From: Chara braunii
Taxonomy: Eukaryota; Streptophyta; Charophyceae; Charales; Characeae
Assembly: GCA_003427395.1 (NCBI GenBank)
Contig: BFEA01000670.1
Span: 182,813-215,092, forward strand
Direction: 5' to 3'
Length of the DNA: 32,280 nt
Under the pieces are notes generated by a model, which saw only the letters and a program-made list of their open reading frames with translations, was not told the DNA's origin and searched no databases. Shown here one piece after another: positions 20,016 to 30,351 of the stretch. The position numbers were made by a program, and so were the translations under genes. How positions within the stretch are numbered: position 1 is the stretch's first letter; the number at the start of each line of letters is the position of its first letter.

Positions 20016-20072
<57 letters not shown>
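20016..20072 (+). repeat. (CT)n microsatellite
   Basis: Long CT run; the complementary GA run appears on the minus strand. Confidence 0.95.
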
Positions 20073-20076
<4 letters not shown>

Positions 20077-20246
20077 GCTAGTGCACCAGGGTGTGACACT
20101 TCCCATGCAAGGGGACACAATTGTCCATGAATCTCTTTCTCACTCTCTCTGCATCGTTGTAGCACAAGGCAATTGCATTGTCACACTGTTCAGCCCTGTG
20201 CACTCAATGGTGCATGTGCAACACACACACACGAGCATGCGCGCAC

Positions 20247-20247
<1 letters not shown>

Positions 20248-20332
<85 letters not shown>

Positions 20333-20333
20333 N
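20248..20333 (+). repeat. (GA)n microsatellite ending in an ambiguous base
   Basis: A GA run stops at a single N (20333), directly followed by the 196-bp block that is repeated at 32011. The N looks like an assembly join. Confidence 0.9.
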
Positions 20334-20527
20334 TGCGTAGAGGTCTGTCGTATATGGAGAGTCCATTCAATGTTGTTCGGCAAATATTTTGCCAGTACGT
20401 GCAGTGTGTTTGTGTGTGTGTGTGTGTGCGTGCGTGTCCATGTACGTGTGTTGTTATGTTCATTATACACAACTCCACAAGAAAAGCATGGCACAGACTG
20501 TCCATGTGTGTGTGTATGTGTGGGCGC

Positions 20528-20529
<2 letters not shown>
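20334..20529 (+). repeat. 196-bp block identical to 32011-32206, copy 1
   Basis: The segment starts TGCGTAGAGGTCTGTCGTAT and ends GGGCGCATGAG, passing through a (TG)n run. I find no difference from 32011-32206, with a constant offset of 11,677 bases, and both copies lead into a long (GA)n. This copy begins immediately after an ambiguous base. Confidence 0.9.

Positions 20530-20603
<74 letters not shown>
20530..20603 (+). repeat. (GA)n microsatellite
   Basis: GA run following copy 1 of the 196-bp block, ending at GATTTGCCTC. Confidence 0.95.
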
Positions 20604-20607
<4 letters not shown>

Positions 20608-22594
20608 CCTCTTGCTTTCTCTCTGTGACATGCACACACATGCAAGCGCTTCCACATGTTGGAGTGCCGCCTGAATGGCTGGGACACATGCCACAAGGAA
20701 GTGCATGTACTGATACGGGTGCCACTATTGGTAGGGCAAGGGTGTGGCACAGAGTTGCCCCCTTCTCCGACAGGGACCTGCCGTAAAGATTGCAGGTTGG
20801 TGTTAACCTGGCTGTTAGAGGGGCATAATGCAAATAAAGACATCTTTGGGGGGTTAACAATTTTTTTCCGGAAAGAAAACGAAACTGTGATTTTATTGAA
20901 AAAAAGTATGCTGAACCCTTGGTTCTGGTGGGGAGTCTCCAGATGCAGAACCATTTTTTGGAAGATTCCCTCTCCTAGGCTATCGGGGATCCTTTAGGCT
21001 TTAAACCACCAGTACTTCGGAGACAATTTTCTCTGGGGCTGGAAACGGTCTGCACGCCAAAAAAAAAAACGAACCGCTGCGGGCCTACTTTTGTGCCGGC
21101 GTCGCCAGCCATTTCACTCCGGAGGCCAAGCCCCGGAAGTTGCGGCTGCATGCACGCGGCATATTTTATTCTTCGGCTGGGGAACATACTGCTGGTTTAA
21201 GCATCATATGCTTTTTTTTTTTTTTTTTTTTCTAACAGAACCTGAAGGTTCTGGCTCCTTGTCCATTCTGGGGAGCATCAGTCCGGTTCCTATTCCCCCG
21301 GCAAGTCAAGTAGAATACAATGAAAACTCACTCACGCTCCTTCCCCTTATGGTAGGAAGGTCCGAAGGACGGCATTGATTACTTCCGGTAGGAAGGATGT
21401 ACCTCCCCTCACCCCTGCCTGAGCTAGCCTTTTCTACTCCTGCTCTTTGTTTGCTGTACTAGTGATCTCTTTACTCCTCGGTTACTATATTGATTCCCGT
21501 TTGTTAACTGGGAACCCTTCCAGACTAATCCTCTCAGCACTTTGTCTGTCAGATACTCTTTTCTTGCTGGGTCTGCTGGTACGGTCTACTGCTGTAGTCT
21601 TGCTAAAACCCTAAACCCTACCGGCATTTGTAACAGGGTATCTTGTGCCAAACTTTGAATGTGCTTGAACTTTCCCTGGAGTGGGGTTGAGTAGGGGGGG
21701 AAGTGGGAGCTCTCTATTTTGTGCGGTCGGAGGTAGTGACTGATTAGGGCGTGGGAGGTAGTTACTGAGGGGGTCGAGTGGGGTGGGTGGTGGGTTGATG
21801 ATGAGGGTTGAAATATAGTGTTTGTGGGAGAGTTGTTAGGGGGAGAGGGTGGGTACTGCTGGTGTGTGTGGGTGGGATGATTAGCCAGTTCTTGAGAGTT
21901 AGGCTTCCATTTCTGTTGGTGCGAGTCCTCCTTAGGGTACCATAACCTCCTCCTCGTTGTTTTTTTGTGTGCCTAGCTGACCAGCTTTAAGCAGTGCCAA
22001 ATAGTCGGTCATTCCGTGTTTGGAGTGCCTGCAGCACTCTTGGGGGGGCGCTTAGTTCGGGATGTCTGTCTGCCCTCAGGTGATGACGGATGTTTGTCTG
22101 GGTGACTCCCTGGCTCAGTGGGTGGTGGGAACCAACAGTCTGCAGGGTTCACCCGTGATGTGGCATAACACAGTTGTGCCGGGCAGCTCCTGGGAGGACG
22201 TCCAGGGCACACATTGTAGTTATTCAGTCTTGTTGGTACCAATGGTGGTCCCCACCGTACCGTCTATTCATCTGGCAGGTGCTGGTGATAGAGTGGTATA
22301 GCGTAGTCTAGCTGTCCGTTAGGAATATCGTAAGCTCTCGGCAGTTTATTGTTTCCAAACCGTCTGGAACGTATGACCACAAGCTAGGGGTGTGTGTGTG
22401 TGATGTTGTGCATTTATGCACGCCAATTCGCGCAAAAACTGCGTCATGACTGAGTTCCGACATGGTTGCCGACACACAAGGGAATCCTGGCAGGGATGGT
22501 GAAAGTCTGCGGACGATGAAACATGTTATCCAGTGCAGCCGAGGCGTTTGTCAGTGCATCGAAGCCGTCCAAATTGAGCAGTTGCCATGCAGCG
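20604..22594. other. No gene recognised; intronic sequence
   Basis: About 2 kb of mixed sequence with a T run at about 21211-21230. The frames at 20656-20997 and 22062-22301 have ordinary amino-acid composition, but I recognise no domain in them and make no gene call. A two-unit telomere-like AAACCCTAAACCCT sits at about 21606-21620. Confidence 0.4.
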
Positions 22595-22800
22595 TGAACC
22601 CTGGCCTTTTCTTCTATGTCCAAGGCCAGGGCTTTCACACCACTGATGCATGTTTGTGAGTGTTTCGTTGCAGTCCGAGTCAGGTCCGAGTCAGTCCATG
22701 TGTATCAAGTCTTCCGCTGTATTTGTATTAACTCTGTATTATCTGGTCGGTTCTGGGAATCTGCGCCATACTTATGACTGTGTTTCACGAGCATGCAACA
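22595..22800 (+). mobile_element. 3' end of an LTR (family A), truncated copy
   Basis: The segment runs from TGAACCCTGGCC to CATGCAACA and recurs at 31351-31555, where I count five substitutions and one single-base indel. It ends in ACA and is followed three bases later by a primer-binding site, so it is the U5 end of a 5' LTR. Sequence to its left does not match the other copy, so the upstream part of this LTR has been lost or replaced. Confidence 0.65.
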
Positions 22801-22803
22801 GTT

Positions 22804-22815
22804 TGGTATCGGAGC
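22804..22815 (+). promoter_or_regulatory. Primer-binding site, initiator tRNA-Met type (plus)
   Basis: TGGTATCGGAGC differs by one base from TGGTATCAGAGC, the usual plant LTR-retrotransposon site complementary to the 3' end of initiator tRNA-Met. It lies three bases after the LTR end. Confidence 0.7.
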
Positions 22816-23537
22816 AGACCAGCACTGGATGACTCACGTTTGATTGATTGATATCTAAACCTGTATTCTGTTATCAGTAATCGCAAGTTGCAATTTTTTT
22901 TTTTCCTTTTCTTCTACTTACATAGGTAATTAGGTCGTTTGAATTCTAATTTTAGGTTTGGCGGCTTTCTCCATACTGTGCACAATTAGGAAATCGCTAA
23001 TCACGATTAACCTAATTAGCGCTTATTAGGGTTAGTCCTAACCTAATCTAACGACCTATCAGACTATGGGAAGTGAGCGCCAGCCAGGCACCGTGCCTAA
23101 TTAGGGCAGATCGGGCCTGAGCACGGCCACATTCAACTGCAACTTCACGGAACTTTCACTTTTGCAAATCGCATCTTGTTTACAGACGCTGAATGGTGTA
23201 TCTTCCTACTACCATTGATCATCTACTTACCTCATGACCTCGTAATGATGCTGAATCCTCCCGATTAAATTTCATGAAATTATTTAATTAAATATTCTGT
23301 TTAAATGTTTAATCTTGTTTAAACTTTAAACTTTATTCGATTTTATGTTGCAAAAGTTCCACATCAGCGAGTTCTTATCATCCAGCACACACCCCGTATG
23401 TCACCACATAGCTCCCTGGCGCGCCCACACGACCCTGGGCCGCCTTACGTTCAACACCCATGCCTTATCACTGCCCCACACCTCCTGCGAAGCACCGAAC
23501 AGCAACTGCGAAGAACCAATGAGCGCAGTTCGAACCA
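22816..23537. mobile_element. Retrotransposon internal/leader remnants
   Basis: No coding frame is recognised. The left part should be leader of the plus-strand family A element and the right part (to the minus PBS at 23538) internal sequence of the family B element. An AT-rich stretch at about 23263-23345 resembles in composition the AT-rich stretch at 24552-24680, so the family B piece may have landed in AT-rich leader DNA. The exact junction is not visible. Confidence 0.4.
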
Positions 23538-23549
23538 GCTCTGATACCA
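23538..23549 (-). promoter_or_regulatory. Primer-binding site, initiator tRNA-Met type (minus)
   Basis: GCTCTGATACCA is the exact reverse complement of TGGTATCAGAGC. It lies three bases from the end of the family B LTR, the same spacing as the plus-strand site at 22804. Confidence 0.85.
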
Positions 23550-23552
23550 AAT

Positions 23553-24551
23553 TGCAAGGAAAATGAGCAACATCGAGATGACAAATCCAGATTACACAAT
23601 CACATTGAAAGCCAGATAGTCACATCGTGTCCAGAGAACAGCATCGCACCAATAATACACCAATGGAGGTTCGTAGTACTGAAAACCAATGTCAAGGAGA
23701 GCTTTCTCTCTCCACACCAACACAAGAGTCCAGTCCCTTCACTCTCCTACTTGGCGCTCAGCGCCCAGCCTACTCCTACACAGCTATTATCAGCCTACTA
23801 ATTGACAATGCAACTGTTGACATCAGCGGCAACCCGAAGTACTTGAAGATGTCGCCCAATGCAGACCTCGCCAATGCAAGGTATGTGCCCTCACATCATC
23901 ATCATCATCATCCTTCACCCTTCCCTTTCTTTACACCCACGTCTTCCTCCCTTACACCCGAAGACCACTCCTGCGCCTCACTGTAGTCCAAGCCCACCAG
24001 CTATGGTGGCTGGGCTATGCGCTGTCCTCAGCAGCGCCCTTCTTCCCTGCACGACCGCACATGCTGCACCTCGCCTTTCAGCACCAGCAGCAGCCCACGA
24101 GCCTTTGCTCCAGCAGCGCTGCCGCTAGCATACGAGTGCCTGAATGAGACCGAGAGTGGCGAGCTCTTTCCTATATGGAAAGAGTCTGCCTGCTTCGCAG
24201 CCTGGCTGGGCTGAGCCTGGGCCCAGAAGCTTCCGGTAGGCCCCAGGATGCTGCGTGCTATTTTGCAGCTACTGGGCCTCTTTCGGTTGGGCCTCCCAGC
24301 TGTCAGTGTATGAGGCTGCGTTTCTCGCCCAGGGCCTGCATTTTTCGGAAAGGCCCAGAAGGCCGTGGAAATGTCTTGTTTGCTCGGCCTGTGTTTCTCT
24401 CAACCAACTGGTGCGTCACAACTGCCTGTACCCCAAATATGAAAATGACAGTCAAAGGCCTCTTGTGATATGTTAGGCCCGCCTTCACTTAGGGCGGGCA
24501 CCACTGCAACCGGGGCCCCATAGGATTTCCGAGGACCCAAATCCTAGCACA
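23553..24551 (-). mobile_element. 5' LTR, family B (~1.0 kb), minus orientation
   Basis: Read on the minus strand it starts TGTGCTAGGATTTGGGTCCT and ends TTTCCTTGCA, then three bases and the PBS. It is an inverted, diverged relative of the solo LTR at 17284-18304 (999 versus 1021 bp). Landmarks: GGCCCGCCTTCACTTAGGGC near the right end, and GAQRPAYS and NADL in the plus-strand translation. The internal region to its left is truncated, and no matching minus-strand 3' LTR is in the window. Confidence 0.8.
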
Positions 24552-25070
24552 AATTTAAATATTCTTTAATTAAATATTTAATTTTTGCCAAAATTAAAAT
24601 TTATCTAATTAACTCGTATTTTCTGATTAAAACTTATGTAATTAAATAATTAAATATTTAATCTTAAAATTTTTGAAATTCAATTTTTTCGTGGGGGGGG
24701 ATTTTTTTTTTCCCTTGATTATTGTCAAGTTCGAGGTCAGGACAGAAAGGGACTGTCTGTGCATTGCTTGCCTCCCTCCCTTCTTCCCGCCCCTACCTTC
24801 TCTCTCCTCCTCTCGGTACTGTGGACTTCAGTCTCCGGCCACGTCAGCATTGTGCCACCTCAGCAGTGCCACCTCAGCAGCGTGCCACCGCAGCAGTGCC
24901 ACATCAGCAGTGTGCCACCTCAGCAGTGACACGTCAGCAGCAACAAAGCGAGGACCACTTGATGCGCCGCAGTCAACGGCTTGCTGAGCGCGGATCCGCA
25001 GGAACCAAGCCCCAATAGGGACCCAAGACACCTTGGATCCCGCGCAGACAACGCGCGACAACGCACGACC
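24552..25070 (+). other. AT-rich leader and CAGCAG-type repeat ahead of gag
   Basis: 24552-24690 is very AT-rich (TTTAATTAAATATT words). 24838-24945 is a tandem array of about 16-bp units, GCCACCTCAGCAGT(GT). No complete 5' LTR similar to the 3' LTR at 30352 lies directly here. Confidence 0.6.
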
Positions 25071-26483
25071 ATGGCTGAAACTGCCGACGTCAATACGCAG
25101 GCCAGCCCCAAGAGGCCGATCACTCCTCCCATGCCAGTTGGGCAGGCAGATGAATCGCAACTCGCATTTCTCGGACGTCTCCAACATTACACAGAGACTG
25201 CTGCAGCCGAACTTCGCAAATGGGAAAAGGAGGATGCCACCCGCCAACAGGCAATTCAATGCCAGCTGGAAGAGGCCGAAGCGGCACGTCAGCAGGCCGC
25301 AGCCGAAGCTGCAGCAGCCGCATGGTTGCAGCAACAGCAGGTCGAGGCAAGTCAGAATCAAGCTCGTTACCAGGCCACAATGGACCTCGCAAAAGACGAA
25401 GCCACGTACCGCAGGCTACTTCGACGACAACATTTCCAAGCAACCGAAGCACAAGAGGAGCCGACCGATGAAGAGAGTGACAAGGAATCCACAGCAGTAT
25501 TGATGGAGAATCTGCTGTACACGTGCAATTGGCAGCAACGTGAACTGCTGGCCATGTGGCAGATCTCGATAAACCTGAAGATTGTGGCATTGCAGGCCGA
25601 GAACAGCACATTGCAGGCCGCCAACAGCCAGCAGCACACCATCAACGACCAGCTGCAGACCACCGTCAGCACAAGGTTGGCACGACTGTCTGCAGTTGAG
25701 TCGACGGGCAGTGCAGTGGCAGACTGCAGCCCAACTTTGGCCACTCAAGCCAAGCAACTCGAAGAGCGGATGAACCACGTGGTAGCATCCCTTGGCGACG
25801 TCAGCCAGTTTGTTGGAGCATCGACAGTCAGCAATCAGCTGCAGACGCTCAGCGACCACGTTCAACAACGAACGGCCGCCGTCGTCAAGGAATGGAAGAT
25901 GCCGAACTTCAAGATTGAGAAGTTCGATGACTACCACAAGACTGATCCGTTGCAATGGTGGATGGCATTCAACGCAGAGGCGGATGTACATCACACCCCA
26001 CCACTACGGCGGCTTGACGCACTCTACGTCCAACTCATTGGAGGGGCGCAAGCTTTCATGACTCACATGGGCGTCACGTTGGAATGCACCATCGCCACCC
26101 TCCACGCCAAGATCACGTGGGAGGAATTCCAGAAGAATTGGAAGACCCGGTTTATGGTCAACAACGACAAACGTCATGCCTTGAACAAGATCTTCCACAT
26201 GTTTCAAGGCCAGCAACCATCACGGGAATGGCTGACGGAGTGGCAAAGACTCGTTGCCACCCCGAAGTTGAACCTGCCATTCGACGCAATCCGGTCCGAA
26301 TTTTTTGCCTGCTCTTGCGATGCCTTGACAGCTGCCCTTGGCAGCGAATTTCAGTATGGGACCTTTGATGAGATGATCTCAAGGCAAGGGAACTCATACA
26401 AGGTAACCGGCGCGCGGCCAATGAGGCCCGCCAACAGCCCGGTTACGTGGAGAAAGGCAAAGGTCCACGGACGCCGCAAGTAG
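25071..26483 (+). pseudogene. gag: Ty3/gypsy Gag (frameshifted near its end)
   Basis: Gag forms the retrotransposon's cytoplasmic particle and binds its RNA. The frame is open from 24981; I prefer ATG 25071 (MAETADVN). An Ala/Gln-rich, likely coiled-coil N-terminal half (ATRQQAIQCQLEEAEAARQQ) precedes a retrotransposon gag domain: DPLQWWMAFNAEADVHH, then TWEEFQKNWKTRF and QPSREWLTEWQRL. A Ty3/gypsy gag continues to a zinc knuckle, but here the reading frame changes at about 26400-26410: the frame 2 reading after that point (26447-26638, EKGKGPRTPQVAA) continues the family-like Gln-rich linker. The +1 product therefore ends early at 26483. Inactive copy. Confidence 0.85.
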
Positions 26484-26634
26484 CAGCGATCCAGCAAGGA
26501 TCTAGTGAGGACCACGCAGCCGCTTCAACATCAAGTGACGGAGATGTGGCGTACCATCGGAACGCGCAAGACCCCGTGGGGGAAAACACAAGGCGAAACC
26601 AGCGTCGGCGGATGGAGCACGACAGTCACCATGG

Positions 26635-26889
26635 ATGAAGTTCGGTATCACCGAAGACATGCTCAAGTTGAGGCAGAAATGGGGATGTTGTTTATGGTGC
26701 AACAGCACCAAGCACATCACTAGTGCATGCCTCGACAAGGGCAAAGAAAATGTCAAGCGTCCAGGCTCGGAAACTGAGCACCGCGGGAAGTGCAGCGACA
26801 TCACTTCCCAGTCCGCCGGACTCGGCTGCCTTGCTAGCAGTCTCTCTCACGTCCAGGGATGCCGCGGTAGTCGCAAGTTCCCCGATTGA
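26635..26889 (+). pseudogene. Gag zinc knuckle region in a shifted frame
   Basis: In frame 1, a CCHC zinc knuckle, CLWCNSTKHITSAC (26689-26730; C-x2-C-x4-H-x4-C), follows KFGITEDMLKLRQKWGC. It binds the element's RNA in the intact family. It is not in frame with the main gag segment (frame 3) or the preceding linker (frame 2), showing at least two indels between them. After about 26740 the plausible continuation is in frame 2 (to the TGA at 27041). Confidence 0.8.
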
Positions 26890-27634
26890 CTTCGAGAACT
26901 ATGCTGTCCAGCTGGTCCCGCTGTTTAACCAGCCTCTCCATGTGCAAGATTCAAGCGCATGCGGGGTGTTTCCGCCGTCGGACAACGAACCGGTAGCTTC
27001 GCCAACCCTTATCGCAGGATCCGTCAACTTGGGCGAGTCTTGAGGAACTCGACCCGTTGACGGTTGAGGACTTCCAATGGTTGCCTCTTCCCTCCGCCGG
27101 TTTTTGCCAACACCGCATTGCAATGCCCTGATGGCACATTTGCACAAATACTTCCACGCTGCTGTACCACCTGCGTCGACGGACGACGGAGTAGAGGTTG
27201 TTGACCTTCGTAGCTATCTTGCGAAGATCGACCGCGAGCAAGCAACACAACGGTACGTCGACATCGACGCGCCACTACTTTACATCCGCATTCAGATAAA
27301 AAAGGCAACCTGCAGTGCCGTGATCGATTGTGGAGCGTCTCGCAACTACATCAGCCAAGAGTTCATGGCACGCGCTGGGGTAGGCCCACGCGTTCGAAGG
27401 AAAAGTCAGCCTACGCACGTCACGTTGGCTGATGGTCACACGCAAAAGTCAATCGACCGCTGCGTTGACTCCGTGCCCGTGTACTTTGCCCCGCTAGCAT
27501 GCGAGGCCGTGTCATTCGACATATTGGACACTAAGTTCGATATGACCTTAGGCATGTCGTGGCTGCGAAGCGAAGACCATCCAGTGAACTTTTACCGACG
27601 CACCGTCACGTTCCTGATCGGCGTGGCGAACTAG
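26723..27634 (+). pseudogene. pol: Gag-Pol linker and retropepsin-like aspartic protease
   Basis: Frame 2. The linker (26723-27043) ends at a TGA, and the protease region is open from about 27077 to the TAG at 27632-27634. Its active-site segment reads AVIDCGASRNYIS with the catalytic Asp at 27326-27328; the usual motif is D-S/T-G-A, so Cys replaces Ser. Downstream, [10 protein letters not shown] is the conserved second hydrophobic motif. The protease would cleave the Gag-Pol polyprotein. The interrupting stops and the following frame change into RT argue it is dead. Confidence 0.8.
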
Positions 27635-27639
27635 TCCCG

Positions 27640-28762
27640 TGTACGGTGCCGCTTCCTCATCCTTCGATTGGTTGTCACGTGGTTTCCGCGGCGAGCATTC
27701 GCCAATCCATCAGCCGACACGACATCGAGGAGATGGGCATGTGTTTTCTTCACGCCCTCCCACCCGGTGATCAGCCCAAGACGGACACATTGGACCCACT
27801 CATCATTGAGCTTTTGGACAGCTATGAGGACGTCTTCCAAGCTCCCGCCGGAGTCGTACCGGATCGGCCCATACGCCACTGGATCACTCTCGAGGAATGC
27901 ACTGTACCCCCGCGCGGATGTATTTACCACATGAGCGAAGAGGAACTTCAAGTGCTTCGGGCACAACTAGATGACCTCTTGGCCAAGGGCTGGATTCGCC
28001 CTAGCTGTTCGCCATACGGTGCTCCCGTTCTCTTCGTCCGGAAGAAGAACAAGGACCTTCGTTTGTGCATCGACTATTGGAAACTTAACACACAAACGAT
28101 TAAGAATGTCGTCCCTCTCCCTCGGATCGATGATCTTCTCGAGCGACTAGGCGGCGCCAAGTACTTCTCAGAGCTTGACCTCAAATCCGACTATCACTAG
28201 ATCGAGATCCAGCCAAGAGATCGATACAAGACCGCATTCAAGACGCGGTATGGGCACTTCGAGTGGATCGTCATGCCTTTCGGTCTCACCAATGCCCCGA
28301 CTACTTTCCAAGCGGCTATGACGACGGAATTCCACGACCTACTCGACCGCACTGTACTCATTTACCTTTATGATATCTTGGTTTATAGCCGGTCGCTGGA
28401 CGAGCACCTCGAGCACCTTCGCGCCGTTTTGGAGTGGCTCCGTATCGCCAAATACAAGGTAAACCGCGACAAGTGCGAGTTTGCCCGGCAAGAGCTTGGC
28501 TTAGCATCATACTACATGCGCTTCGTCAAGAGCTTCCAACGGATCGCTACACCATTGTTGCGACTTCAGTCCCCCTTGGTGCCCTTCGAGTTCAACGACG
28601 AAGCCCGACACCCGTTCCATACGCTGAAGACAACTTTGCTTCAAGCTCCCGTCTTAAGCATCTATGACCTGACCTTGCCAACCAAAGTGACTACGGATGC
28701 TTTCGGTTACGGCATCGACGCAGTTTTGGAACAGCATGACGGCACAGATTGGCAATCCGGTT
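27640..28762 (+). pseudogene. pol: Reverse transcriptase and start of RNase H, damaged
   Basis: Frame 1. RT motifs in order: [30 protein letters not shown] (DYRxLN expected, so Arg to Trp), [11 protein letters not shown], then a TAG stop (28198-28200). After it come YKTAFKTRYGHFEW, MPFGLTNAPTTFQ and the active-site box, reading IYLYDILVYS at about 28360-28389. The first Asp of the YxDD box is Tyr (codon TAT at 28369), a catalytic residue. After FARQELG (about 28500) the text jumps to LASYYMRFVKS, missing the roughly 30-40 residue segment normally between. RNase H begins with VTTDAFGYGIDAVLEQHDG and shifts frame near 28757. Confidence 0.9.
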
Positions 28763-29071
28763 GAGTACTTCAGCCAAAAGGTGCCGCCAATCAATTCTCT
28801 TGATGATGCGAGGAAGAAGGAACTGCTAGCTTTTGTCACCGTACTTAAGTGTTGGCGTCACTTTCTCCTCGGGCGTCGGCGATTCACATGGGCAACGGAC
28901 AACAATCCGTTGACTTATTATAAGACGCAAGACACTGTGAGCAGCACAATCGGTCACTAGATGTATTTCATAGACCAGTTCGACTTCACTTCCAAGCATA
29001 TTCCGGGCCCCTCGAACAAGGCAGCGGATGCTCTCTCACGAAGACCCGATCTTGAACGACTCCGCCAATGA
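28756..29071 (+). pseudogene. pol: RNase H remainder and RT-integrase link
   Basis: Frame 2. NPVEYFSQKVPPINSLDDAR, ELLAFVTVLKCWRHFLLGRR and FTWATDNNPLTYY are typical of Ty3/gypsy RNase H, which removes RNA from the RNA-DNA hybrid. TAG at 28958-28960 interrupts it; reading continues MYFIDQFDFTSKHIPGPSNK and AADALSRRPD, the conserved C-terminal end. A TGA lies at 29069-29071. Directly after the DALSRRPD motif the text reaches the second half of the integrase zinc finger, so the sequence between them is missing. Confidence 0.85.
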
Positions 29072-29989
29072 TTCCACTGGCCAGACATCATCAGCGACGT
29101 CAACCGGTACATTCAATCATGCGCAGTTTGCCACCGGAACAAAGGGCACTATCAGCTCCCGTACGACGAACTGAAACCATTGCCGATTCCTGGGGAACCA
29201 GGTCTCTCCATTGCTATGGACGTGACCGACCCTTTCCCTCGCGATCGCCTTGGCCATGATGGTATTCTCACTGTCGTCGACCGTTTGAGCAAGTACGCTC
29301 GATTTCTTCCAGGTAAGTATCACGCGACGGCTCCCGAGCTCGCACAACTCGTGCACATTGGCTGGTTTTGCAGCCATGACGTTCCGGAAGACATCATCAG
29401 CGACCGCGACACTCGTTTCATGTCAGCCTTTTGGACGACACTCATGGTGGAATCCGGCACCAGCATGAAACCGAGTTCCTTACGACATCCTCAAACGGAT
29501 GGGCAAACGGAACGTGCGCACCAGACTGTGCAGATGATGCTCCGCACACTCATCCGACCGGATCAAAAGGACTGAGTTGACCGCCTTCCCGACATCGAGT
29601 TCGCCTACAACACTTCAGTGCACCCGGTGATAGGCGTGACTCCTTTCGAGTTGCATCACGGTGGACGGAAAGGCCATATCTTCGCAGACATTTTGCTTCC
29701 ACGGGCCGCCGATATCGACGTCGCTTGCTCCCCCGCTTCTACACGGAAGTACAGGGAACTGCTGGCCAAAGCCCGCGCGAATACGCAAAAGGCTCAGGTC
29801 CGTATGCAGCAGCAAGCGAATCGGCGTCGCATCCCATGTCCAATCTGTGTCAGCGACCTTGTTTGGGTCACCTCCGAGGAATTCGCGCTCGAGCAGCACG
29901 TCTCCTGCAAGCTCCTCCCTAAGTGGTTTGGGCCATGGAAGGTCACTTCAGCAGCTGGCGACGACCCCGCGAGATTCTCCCGCATTTGA
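29072..29989 (+). pseudogene. pol: Integrase (zinc finger half, catalytic core, C-terminal domain)
   Basis: Frame 2. FHWPDIISDVNRYIQSCAVC holds only the two Cys of the HHCC zinc finger; the His pair is gone. The catalytic core keeps the Asp of AMDVTD, the Asp of IISDRDTRF and the Glu of HPQTDGQTER, the D,D-35-E triad. Core reading ends at TGA 29573-29575. FAYNTSVHPVIGVTPFELHH and DLVWVTSEEFALEQ, then LLPKWFGPWKV, are the conserved C-terminal parts. The frame shifts to frame 1 near 29970-29985. Integrase would join the DNA copy to the genome; this one is inactive. Confidence 0.88.
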
Positions 29990-30330
29990 CGGTCCACCCG
30001 GTATTTCACACTTCGAAGCTGGCGGTCTACACTTCAGCCTCACGAACGGACTTTCCAGGCAGACAGTCCCACGACCCTCTTTCAATGGACGGTCACCAGG
30101 AGGTCGACTGTGTCCTCGCCCATTGCAAGCACGTCAACAAGCAGATGCTGTACAAAGTTACATTCAAGCAGTGTGATCCCGACGACACACGTTGGATTTC
30201 ACGAGCTGATCTGAAGGCGACAACACCCCTCATCTTCGCAGACTACGAAAAACAGCGACTTGATAAGGAAGCTGACCAACCCGCCCGGACCAGATGGACA
30301 TCGGACAGACAGCTTCACCCTCGCAGTTAG
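29980..30330 (+). pseudogene. pol: Integrase tail with chromodomain
   Basis: Frame 1, ending at TAG 30328-30330. LTVHPVFHTSKLAVYT is the conserved end of the integrase. It is followed by a chromodomain-like segment: QEVDCVLAHCKHVNKQMLYK, then VTFKQCDPDDTRWISRADLK. Integrase chromodomains define the chromovirus branch of Ty3/gypsy and direct insertion toward marked chromatin. The aromatic cage looks incomplete by eye. Confidence 0.75.
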
Positions 30331-30340
30331 CTCGGTCTTC

Positions 30341-30351
30341 AAGGGGGGGAG
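30341..30351 (+). promoter_or_regulatory. Polypurine tract
   Basis: AAGGGGGGGAG lies 10 bases after the pol stop and directly before the TGTGTGG start of the 3' LTR, the expected place for the plus-strand DNA priming site. Confidence 0.8.

Noticed and set aside
19985-20674. 229-codon frame with Ser/Leu and Arg/Glu repeats
   Set aside because: Translation of (CT)n, (GA)n and (TG)n microsatellites crossing an ambiguous base.
21606-21620. Telomere-like AAACCCTAAACCCT
   Set aside because: Only two units; common by chance in plant DNA and no sign of an interstitial telomere array.
22062-22301. 79-codon plus frame with ordinary composition in intron 2
   Set aside because: No domain recognised, and no start or splice evidence; left as unassigned.
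25033-25994. Other-frame and minus-strand frames overlapping gag (up to 192 codons)
   Set aside because: Shadows of the Gln/Ala-rich gag frame; the gag frame alone carries family motifs.
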